Shown here in pieces: positions 15,639 to 22,546 of a stretch of DNA of 43,267 bases. Below the pieces are notes generated by a model, which was not told the DNA's origin, did no database searches, and saw only the letters and a list, made by a program, of their open reading frames with translations. Numbering within the stretch: position 1 is the stretch's first letter; each line of letters opens with the position of its first letter. Source of the stretch: CAZTXD01 sp964617995 (lineage in GTDB: Bacteria > Actinomycetota > Acidimicrobiia > Spongiisociales > ZC4RG35); NCBI GenBank assembly GCA_964617995.1, contig CAZTXD010000014.1:1-43267 (forward strand), in the 5' to 3' direction. The translations under genes were made by a program, and so were the position numbers.

Positions 15639-17132
15639 CTGGCCATGTTGGGGGAAACCGAGATCGATGCCCCTGTGGGCGGGGTCGGGCCAGCGGCTGA
15701 TCACGACCTTGGGGCGGGTGTAGAAGTCGACCCCGCCAGGCCCGTAGATCGGATGGGTACCGAAGAGGGATTGTTTCCAACCACCGAAGCTGAAGAACGC
15801 CAGCGGTACCGGGATAGGGACGTTGATGCCGACCATCCCCACCTGGATGAGGTTCTGGAACATCCGGGCTGCTCCGCCGTCTCGCGTGAACACGGCCGTG
15901 CCGTTCCCATAGGGAGAGGCATTGATCATATCGATGGCCTCCCGGTACGACCCGGTTCGCACCGTGGAGAGGACCGGCCCGAAGATCTCGTTCTTGTAGA
16001 TCTCCATGTCGGGTGTGACCTGATCGAAGAGAGTGGGCCCGACGTAGAAGCCGTTCTCGTAGCCGTCGGGGGCGAACCCGCGTCCGTCGGTGAGGAGCAG
16101 GGCTCCTTCGTCCACGCCCTTGTCGATGAACCCGACGACCTTGTCCTTGTGCTCGGCGGTGATCAACGGGCCCATCTCGGTGTCGGGATCGTCACCGGGG
16201 CCGGTGCGGAGCTTTGCGATCCGCTCTTCCACCATGGGAAGCAGATGGTCGCCGGCATCGCCCACCGCTACCACCACCGAGATGGCCATGCACCTCTCAC
16301 CGGCCGAGCCGAACCCGGCCGAGACGGCGGCATCTGCGGCCAGCTCCATGTCGGCGTCGGGCAGGACGACCATGTGGTTCTTGGCTCCACCCAGCGCCTG
16401 GACGCGCTTGCCGTGCCTGGTGCCGTTCTCGTAGATGTAGCGGGCGATCGGAGTGGAGCCGACGAAGGAGACGGCGGCGATGTCGGGATGCTCGAGGATC
16501 CTGTCGACAGCGACTTTGTCGCCGTGCACGACATTGAAGACGCCGGATGGGAGACCGGCCTCGGCCAGCCACTCGGCGGCGAGCCGGGAGACGGAAGGGT
16601 CCTTCTCCGATGGCTTGAGCACGAACGTGTTCCCGGCCGCGATCGCCAGCGGATACATCCACATCGGGACCATCGCCGGGAAATTGAACGGGGTGATGCC
16701 CGCCACCACCCCGAGGGGCTGGCGGATCGTGAACGTGTCGACCCCGGTGGAGACCTGCTCGGAGTACTCGCCCTTGGTCAGGTGGGCGATGTTGCAGGCG
16801 AACTCGATCACCTCGAGGCCGCGCTGGACCTCACCCAGAGCGTCGGGAATCGTCTTGCCGTGCTCGGAGGTGAGCAGCTCGGCCATCTCGTTCCGCCGGT
16901 CGTAGACGATGCGACGAAACTCGAACATGACGTTCTGACGTCTCGTCACCGGTACATGGCGCCACTCCTCGAAGGCTTCACGCGCCACCGATACGGCTGC
17001 ATCGACCTCCGAGACGGTGGCGAGGGCGACCTCGCCGCTCTGATCTCCGGTGGCGGGGTTGAACACGGGTCCCGTGCGCTCAGGTGCCTCGGCCCACGCC
17101 TTCCCACCGATCCAATGCGAGATGGTTCTCAT
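15636..17132 (-). CDS. mmsA: Methylmalonate/malonate-semialdehyde dehydrogenase (CoA-acylating)
   Basis: Aldehyde dehydrogenase that converts (methyl)malonate semialdehyde to propionyl- or acetyl-CoA with NAD and CoA. The 498 residues fit the family. It has TPFNFPAMVPMWMYP (about 148-161, with Asn150), GNTFVLKPSEKDPS and the nucleophile Cys281 in GSAGERCMAIS. It lacks the general-base Glu segment of hydrolytic ALDHs, as expected for MMSDH. ATG at 17132 has AGGAG about 9 nt upstream. A 54-bp palindrome lies just before that site. In this block it would dispose of the semialdehyde made from beta-alanine or beta-aminoisobutyrate by the neighbouring aminotransferase. Confidence 0.95.
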   Translation of the reverse strand: MRTISHWIGGKAWAEAPERTGPVFNPATGDQSGEVALATVSEVDAAVSVAREAFEEWRHVPVTRRQNVMFEFRRIVYDRRNEMAELLTSEHGKTIPDALGEVQRGLEVIEFACNIAHLTKGEYSEQVSTGVDTFTIRQPLGVVAGITPFNFPAMVPMWMYPLAIAAGNTFVLKPSEKDPSVSRLAAEWLAEAGLPSGVFNVVHGDKVAVDRILEHPDIAAVSFVGSTPIARYIYENGTRHGKRVQALGGAKNHMVVLPDADMELAADAAVSAGFGSAGERCMAISVVVAVGDAGDHLLPMVEERIAKLRTGPGDDPDTEMGPLITAEHKDKVVGFIDKGVDEGALLLTDGRGFAPDGYENGFYVGPTLFDQVTPDMEIYKNEIFGPVLSTVRTGSYREAIDMINASPYGNGTAVFTRDGGAARMFQNLIQVGMVGINVPIPVPLAFFSFGGWKQSLFGTHPIYGPGGVDFYTRPKVVISRWPDPAHRGIDLGFPQHGQ

Positions 17133-17149
17133 TGTTGGTCTCCTAGATC

Positions 17150-17203
17150 CCGTTTTCGCGCATCAAATGCGCGCTATAGCGCGCATTTGATGCGCGAAAA
17201 CGG
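17150..17203. repeat. Perfect 54-bp palindrome (copy 2)
   Basis: Two 27-nt arms with no loop. The inner 48 bp (17153-17200) match copy 1 at 14483-14530 except in the outer arm, where CACCGA becomes CATCAA; each change is matched by its partner in the other arm, so pairing is preserved. It lies 13 nt after the hydantoinase stop and 17 nt before the mmsA start codon, next to the mmsA ribosome-binding site. In mRNA it would form a very stable intercistronic hairpin. Confidence 0.95.
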
Positions 17204-17216
17204 ATCGGGTCGTTCG

Positions 17217-18632
17217 CTAGCGGACATACTGGTTGGTTCCTCGGGAGATGTAGCGGCCATGACCGGGCTCGCCGCGATAGGAGCCATCCGTGACGATGAC
17301 CCGGCCGCGGCTCAGGACGGTGTCGACCGAACCCGAGACCTCTACCCCCTCATAGGCCGAGTAGTCGACCCGCATGTGCTGGTTGTCGACGGAGATCGTC
17401 TTGGCGGCGCTCGGGTCGAAGAGGACGATGTCGGCATCGGACCCGACGGCGATGGTCCCTTTGTCGGGGTACATCCCGAACATCTTGGCCGGGGCAGTGG
17501 AACAGATCTCGACCCAGCGGTTCAGGTCGATCCGACCTTGAGCTACCCCTCCCTCGTACATGAGCTCCATCCGGGGCTCGACACCCGGCATCCCGTTGGG
17601 GATCTTCGAGAAGTCGGCCTCGCCCAGGCGCTTCTGGGCGATGAGGCCGTCGAAGGGATCCATGCAGAACGGGCAGTGATCGGTCGAGACGATCTGGAGG
17701 TCGTTGCGGCGGAGACCCTCCCACAGCTCCTCTTGATGACCCGCGGCTCTGTCCCGGAGTGGCGGAGAGCAGACGTACTTGGCGCCTTCGAAGCCGTCTC
17801 CGAGCTTCCCCAGGTCCAAGAACAGGTACTGAGGGCAGGTCTCGGCGAACACGTCCAGTCCCTGATCCCGGGCGATCGTCACCTCCTCCAGGGCCTCCAG
17901 GGCCGACATGTGGACGATATAGAGGGGTACATCGGCCAGTTCGGCCAGCTTGATCGCCCTGTGGGTCGCCTCGCCCTCGAGGATCGACCTGCGTACGAGC
18001 CCATGGTTGATGGGGTCCGTCTCGCCCCGCTGGAGGGCTTGCTCGACCAGCACGTCGATGGCGATCCCGTTCTCGGCGTGCATCATGACGGTCGACCCGT
18101 TCTCCGCGGCCTTCTGCATCGCCCGGAAGATCTGCCCGTCGTCGGAGTAGAACACCCCGGGGTAGGCCATGAACATCTTGAAGCTGGTCACACCGTCCTC
18201 GAAAGCGGTTTCCATCTCCTTGAGGGTCTGTTCGTTCACGTCTCCCACGATGAGATGGAACCCATAGTCGATGGCACAGTTGCCCGAGGCCTTCTCCTGC
18301 CACGCCTCGAACCCCTCGAGCAGTCCCTGGCCCTTGGCCTGGACGGCGAAATCGACGATGGTGGTGGTGCCTCCCCAGGCCGCTGCCCGGGTCCCGGTCT
18401 CGAAGGTGTCGGAGGCGAACGTGCCCCCGAAGGGGAGCTCCATGTGGGTGTGCACGTCGATCCCTCCGGGGATGACGTACTTGCCGGAGGCATCGATCAC
18501 CTCGTCGGCAGACCACCCGTGGCTCCCGGATGCAGCCAGGCCCACCACCTTTCCGGCTTCGATCAGGATGTCGGCGGCCGTCTGATCGATGGCGGTGACG
18601 ACGGTTCCTTTCTCGATGATGGTGCGTGCCAT
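17217..18632 (-). CDS. hydA: Dihydropyrimidinase / D-hydantoinase
   Basis: Binuclear-zinc cyclic amidohydrolase that opens dihydrouracil, dihydrothymine or hydantoins to N-carbamoyl amino acids. The 471 residues carry all metal ligands: His61 and His63 (DVHTHMELP), the carboxylated Lys152 (FKMFMAYPGV), His185 (MMHAENG), His241 (IVHMSA) and Asp318 (STDHCPF). ATG at 18632 has GGAGG upstream, overlapping the end of the aminotransferase gene six bases away. With a beta-ureidopropionase two genes upstream, a dihydropyrimidinase role is preferred over a generic hydantoinase. Confidence 0.95.
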   Translation of the reverse strand: MARTIIEKGTVVTAIDQTAADILIEAGKVVGLAASGSHGWSADEVIDASGKYVIPGGIDVHTHMELPFGGTFASDTFETGTRAAAWGGTTTIVDFAVQAKGQGLLEGFEAWQEKASGNCAIDYGFHLIVGDVNEQTLKEMETAFEDGVTSFKMFMAYPGVFYSDDGQIFRAMQKAAENGSTVMMHAENGIAIDVLVEQALQRGETDPINHGLVRRSILEGEATHRAIKLAELADVPLYIVHMSALEALEEVTIARDQGLDVFAETCPQYLFLDLGKLGDGFEGAKYVCSPPLRDRAAGHQEELWEGLRRNDLQIVSTDHCPFCMDPFDGLIAQKRLGEADFSKIPNGMPGVEPRMELMYEGGVAQGRIDLNRWVEICSTAPAKMFGMYPDKGTIAVGSDADIVLFDPSAAKTISVDNQHMRVDYSAYEGVEVSGSVDTVLSRGRVIVTDGSYRGEPGHGRYISRGTNQYVR

Positions 18633-18637
18633 GGCTA

Positions 18638-19930
18638 TCAGCCTCCTGTGGCTCTCTTGACTGCGGACTCGATGATTCCGATCCCCTCGGCGATCTCGTC
18701 TGCGGTGACTGTGAGCGGCGGGGCGATCCGGAGGGTGTTCCCGTAGAGGCCGCCCTTGCCGATGAGGAGGCGGCCGGCCCTGGCCTCTTCCATGACCCGG
18801 GCGGTGAGCGCCGCATCGGGCTTCCCGTCACCCGACCCCAACTCTACGCCCACCATCAGGCCCTTGCCCCGAACCTCGACGACCTCGGGTGCCTCCCCGG
18901 CGATGGCGTCGAGACCCTCCCGCAGCTGCCCTCCCATCTTGTAGGCATTCGCCTGGAGATCGTGGTCGATGACGTAGTTGAGGTTGGCGAGCGCCCCGGC
19001 CGTCGCCAGCGGGTTCCCACCGAACGTCGAGATCGAGTTGGCTCCCAGACAGTCCATGATCTCCCCTCTGGCGACCACCCCGGCGATTGCCAGGCCGTTG
19101 CCCAACCCCTTGGCGAAGGTGAGGATGTCGGGGGTGATCCCGTGGGACTGGTATCCCCAGAAGTTCTCGCCGGTCCTCCCCCATCCGGTCTGGACCTCAT
19201 CGGTGATGAACAGGATTCCGTGGCGGTCGAGTATTTCCTTCATCGCCCCGAAGAAGCCGTCGGGCGGGGTGGCGAAACCCCCCACACCCTGGATCGGCTC
19301 GGCGATCATGGCGGCGACATCTCCGGCGGTAGCGACATCGAGGAGGTTCTCGAGGTCGGCGACGCACGCCGCCGTGAACTCGTCGTCGGCCAGGTGACCG
19401 AACGGCGAGTGGAGCTTGTATCCGGAGTGCACGTAGGTCACGTCGAAAGGTGAGAGTGAGGTCGGTGACCAGGAGCGTTGCCCGGTTATCGCCACCGCAG
19501 AGTGGGACTTGCCGTGGTAGCTGCCTCTCAGCGCCAGGATCTGGTTGGACCGCCGATATTGGGTGGCGAGCATCAACGCCGTGTCGTTCGCCTCGGTACC
19601 CGAATTGGTGAAGAAGACCTTGGCGTCGGGTATCCCCGACAGCTCGGCGATCCGCTCCGCCAGTTCGATCTGGGACTCGATGAGATAGAGGGTCGACGTG
19701 TGGACCATCTTCTCGGCCTGCGCCTTGACCGCCGCCACTATCTCGGGGACGTTGTAGCCGGTCATGGTGGTGAGGATCCCACCGAAGAAGTCCAGGTAGG
19801 TGACCCCCTCGGCATCGGTCACTCGCCGTCCCTCCCCGTCTATGAGCGAGATGGGCTGCTCGTAGTACAACGCCAGCCACGACGGCATCACGGCCCTGTG
19901 TCGCGCCAGGAGCTCTCCGTGCGCGCTCAT
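18638..19930 (-). CDS. Class III aminotransferase (probable beta-alanine aminotransferase)
   Basis: PLP-dependent omega-aminotransferase of 430 residues. It shows FFTNSGTEANDTA (about 106-118), GSYHGKSHS, the PLP-binding Asp244 in FITDEVQTGWGRTG, and the Schiff-base Lys274 in TFAKGLGNGLAIAG. Family members use beta-alanine, beta-aminoisobutyrate, alanine-glyoxylate or similar pairs. Its place between the ureidopropionase and the dihydropyrimidinase, upstream of MMSDH, suggests conversion of beta-alanine or beta-aminoisobutyrate to the semialdehyde. ATG at 19930 has no recognisable Shine-Dalgarno; the 5' side is occupied by a 7-bp repeat array. Confidence 0.9.
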   Translation of the reverse strand: MSAHGELLARHRAVMPSWLALYYEQPISLIDGEGRRVTDAEGVTYLDFFGGILTTMTGYNVPEIVAAVKAQAEKMVHTSTLYLIESQIELAERIAELSGIPDAKVFFTNSGTEANDTALMLATQYRRSNQILALRGSYHGKSHSAVAITGQRSWSPTSLSPFDVTYVHSGYKLHSPFGHLADDEFTAACVADLENLLDVATAGDVAAMIAEPIQGVGGFATPPDGFFGAMKEILDRHGILFITDEVQTGWGRTGENFWGYQSHGITPDILTFAKGLGNGLAIAGVVARGEIMDCLGANSISTFGGNPLATAGALANLNYVIDHDLQANAYKMGGQLREGLDAIAGEAPEVVEVRGKGLMVGVELGSGDGKPDAALTARVMEEARAGRLLIGKGGLYGNTLRIAPPLTVTADEIAEGIGIIESAVKRATGG

Positions 19931-19933
19931 CGT

Positions 19934-20024
19934 CGTACCGGGTCGTCGGTTGTCAGTTCCCGGTCGTCGGTCGACTGAGAACCGAGAACCGAGAACCGAG
20001 AACGGCGAGCGGAGCGAGCCCTCA
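19934..20024. repeat. Long diverged 7-bp tandem array (GAGAACC core)
   Basis: The sharpest part is 19977-20003, 3.9 copies of GAGAACC. Toward lower coordinates the 7-bp period continues in diverged form, with GGTCGTCGGT repeated at 19941-19950 and 19962-19971. On the high-coordinate side GGCGAGCGGAGCGAGCC leads into the stop codon of the ureidopropionase gene. It occupies almost the whole 91-bp gap between two genes of the catabolic block. Confidence 0.75.
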
Positions 20025-20864
20025 TGGAGCTACCAGGGAGTCGTAGGCATCGGGACGGCGATCCCGGTAGAACGCCCAGGTCTTGCGCACGTCGTCGATC
20101 ATGTCCAGGTCGAGGTCGCGGACGACCAGTTCCTCATCGGTGTCGGAGGCGGGCTCGCCCACGGTCTGGCCCCTGGGGTCGACGAAATAGGAGGATCCGT
20201 AGAAGTCGTTGTCGCCGTAGGGTTCCTTTCCAATCCGGTTGATCGCCCCGATGAAGTACTCGTTGGCGACCGCCGACGCCGGCTGCTCGAGGTTCCACAG
20301 GTACATCGACAGGCCCCGGCTGGTGGCGGAGGGATTGAAGACGATCTTCGCCCCCGCCAGGCCTAGCGCCCTCCATCCCTCGGGGAAGTGGCGGTCGTAG
20401 CAGATGTAGACGCCGATACGGCCCACCTTCGTGTCGAAGATGGGATAGCCCAGGTTCCCGGGCCGAAAGTAGAACTTCTCCCAGAATCCCTGCACGTGGG
20501 GGATGTGGGTCTTGCGATACTTGCCGAGGTACGTTCCGTCGGCGTCGACGACCGCGGCCGTGTTGTAGTAGAAACCCTCGTCGGCCTTCTCGAACATGGG
20601 CACCACGAGCACCATCTCCGTGTCCTTGGCGAGCTGGATCATTCGCTGCATCGTCGGGCCATCGGGTATCGGCTCGGCCGAGGCGAAGTGCTCGTTGTCC
20701 TGCACCTGGCAGAAGTAGGGGGTGTTGAAGATCTCCTGGAAGCACATCACCCGGGCACCGTCGTCGGCGGCCTGCTCGGCGTATTTGACGTGCTTGTCGA
20801 CCATCGACTCGGAGTCGCCGGTCCACGACGTCTGCAGGATCGCTGCTCGAACTGTGTTTGCCAT
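20022..20864 (-). CDS. Beta-ureidopropionase-like nitrilase-superfamily amidohydrolase
   Basis: Predicted to hydrolyse N-carbamoyl-beta-alanine to beta-alanine, CO2 and ammonia, the third step of reductive pyrimidine breakdown. The 280 residues carry the Glu-Lys-Cys triad: Glu44 (CFQEIF), Lys118 (YRKTHIP) and Cys155 (ICYDRHFPEGW). ATG at 20864 is chosen because AGGAG lies 8 nt upstream. A second ATG at 20870 is too close to that site, and the frame continues upstream without family similarity. An N-carbamoyl-D-amino-acid hydrolase is an alternative, but the neighbours favour ureidopropionase. Confidence 0.92.
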   Translation of the reverse strand: MANTVRAAILQTSWTGDSESMVDKHVKYAEQAADDGARVMCFQEIFNTPYFCQVQDNEHFASAEPIPDGPTMQRMIQLAKDTEMVLVVPMFEKADEGFYYNTAAVVDADGTYLGKYRKTHIPHVQGFWEKFYFRPGNLGYPIFDTKVGRIGVYICYDRHFPEGWRALGLAGAKIVFNPSATSRGLSMYLWNLEQPASAVANEYFIGAINRIGKEPYGDNDFYGSSYFVDPRGQTVGEPASDTDEELVVRDLDLDMIDDVRKTWAFYRDRRPDAYDSLVAP

Positions 20865-20947
20865 GATCATTGCTCCTCTCGACATCTGGCGGATCGACGG
20901 CGCGTCAGATCGACCCGACTCCAACACTAGCCACGACAGGCAGCAGT

Positions 20948-21003
20948 CAGACTGGGAACCGACCACCGAAAAACGAGAACAGAGGGCCCTCGGGTCAGAG
21001 GCC
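20948..21003. repeat. Degenerate heptad element upstream of the ureidopropionase gene
   Basis: On the minus strand CTGTTCT, CGTTTTT, CGGTGGT, CGGTTCC and CAGTCTG follow at 7-bp spacing. This is a worn version of the arrays at 15.6 and 20.0 kb. It lies between the permease stop and the ureidopropionase start. Confidence 0.4.
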
Positions 21004-21026
21004 GCGACGCACCGGCCCCAGGCTCG

Positions 21027-22442
21027 CTAGGCGGGATGCTCGATCGGCTCGCTACCGATCATGCCTCGCTCTTCCGGCGTGCCGGGGATGATGTTGTCGA
21101 GCAGCAGGCCGAACACCGCCGCCACCGCCATCCCCGAGGAACCGACCGAGGTCACGATGTCGGTCAGCCACTGCGGGCCGAGGCTGAAGTTCTCCACGGT
21201 CCCGAAGTAGTGGGGGAAGACGAACCCCGAGAACAGCACGAAGCCCACGATCAGCAGGTTGCGCTGCGAGTTCATGTCGGCGCGTTGCAGCAGCGACAGG
21301 CCGACGGCGGCGATCAGGCCGAACAGCGCCAGATACGCTCCGCCCACGATCGGCCCCGGGATCGTGGCCACCACCGCCCCGAACTTGGTGATCAGCCCGA
21401 GCACGATCAGCACTCCGGCGCCGAGCAGGACGACGTAGCGACTCGCCACCTTGGTCAACCCCACCAGTCCGATGTTCTCGGAGTAGGAGGTCGACGAGAA
21501 GCCGCCGAACAGACCGGTGGAGAAGCATCCCAGACCCTCGGAGCCGATACCGCGGCTGATGGTCTTCGCATCCGGGTCGCGCCCGGTGGCGATACGGGAC
21601 ACGGCGTGGTAGTCGCCGAACGACTCGATCATCGAGGCCAGGTAGGCGGCCAGGATGGCGAAGAAGAACCCGAGGTCGAACCGCGGCGTACCCCAGGGGA
21701 AGAGGATGCCCCCTCCACCCACCTCGACTCCGCGGACCCAGGGTGACTCACCCACTCCCGCGAATGTGACCGCCGCCGGATGGTCGGCGGTGAACACGCC
21801 TGCCCCTGTGAGTATCCAGGCCACCACGTACGACGTGACGATCGCCAGGAGGATGGGGAACAGGGAGAAGAACCGGACCTTGGGGGCCAGGATCAGCGAG
21901 AAGACGAAGACCAGGGCCAGCATCAGCAGCGCCATCGGCCAATGGGCCGAGGAGGCGTCTGCGGCCGGCCCGAACAGGGCCAGGCCGATGAGGGCTATGA
22001 CGGGGCCGATCGTGATCGGGGTGACGTAGCGCCGCAGGATGCCGAAGAGGCCGCCGTATCCGACGGCGATCTCGATGATCGCTCCCAGGATGATGGCCCC
22101 GGCGATGTAGCGCATGGCGTCGGGGCCGGGATGGGCAGCGATGATGGCGAAGAAGGCCGCCAGGAACGAGAACGACACCCCCTGGACGATCGGGAGTCGC
22201 GAGCCCACGGTGAGCTGCAGGAATGTGGCGATCCCCGAGCAGATGAACACCGAGCTGACCAGGATGGCGATCTGGCCCCGATCCATGTCCATGAATGGTC
22301 CCAGGAGGAGGGGCACGGCCACGGTGGCTCCGAACATCGTGAGGACATGCTGGAAGCCCAATCCCAGGGCCTTGGGGAATGGCTCCGGTACGTCGTCGAG
22401 CCCGTAGTTGAGCTCGGAGATGCTTTCTGCGGGTGCAGTCAC
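21027..22442 (-). CDS. NCS2-family nucleobase permease (uracil/xanthine type)
   Basis: Proton-coupled nucleobase importer in the cytoplasmic membrane. The 471 residues contain about 14 hydrophobic segments. Family features include LGFQHVLTMFGATVAVP (about 28-44), a conserved Glu in the middle helix segment ASMIESFGDYHAVSR, and GLFGGFSSTSYSENIGLVGLT near residues 310-330. The GTG start at 22442 has GAGGAGG 5 nt upstream. It is the first gene of the catabolic block, consistent with uptake of uracil or thymine for the enzymes that follow. Xanthine or another base cannot be excluded. Confidence 0.9.
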   Translation of the reverse strand: MTAPAESISELNYGLDDVPEPFPKALGLGFQHVLTMFGATVAVPLLLGPFMDMDRGQIAILVSSVFICSGIATFLQLTVGSRLPIVQGVSFSFLAAFFAIIAAHPGPDAMRYIAGAIILGAIIEIAVGYGGLFGILRRYVTPITIGPVIALIGLALFGPAADASSAHWPMALLMLALVFVFSLILAPKVRFFSLFPILLAIVTSYVVAWILTGAGVFTADHPAAVTFAGVGESPWVRGVEVGGGGILFPWGTPRFDLGFFFAILAAYLASMIESFGDYHAVSRIATGRDPDAKTISRGIGSEGLGCFSTGLFGGFSSTSYSENIGLVGLTKVASRYVVLLGAGVLIVLGLITKFGAVVATIPGPIVGGAYLALFGLIAAVGLSLLQRADMNSQRNLLIVGFVLFSGFVFPHYFGTVENFSLGPQWLTDIVTSVGSSGMAVAAVFGLLLDNIIPGTPEERGMIGSEPIEHPA

Positions 22443-22546
22443 GAATGCCTCCTCTCGTCGCCGGGCAACCCTACTCAGACGAAACGAGACGGGTCGGCCA
22501 GATCGGCATTCTTCCCGGCCCGGGCCCGCGGGACGGGACCCGATAC

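Noticed and set aside
15450..18746. A 1098-codon open frame on the plus strand
   Set aside because: It lies antisense to mmsA, the hydantoinase gene and parts of their neighbours, has no recognisable motif, and is explained by the third-position GC bias of those real genes.
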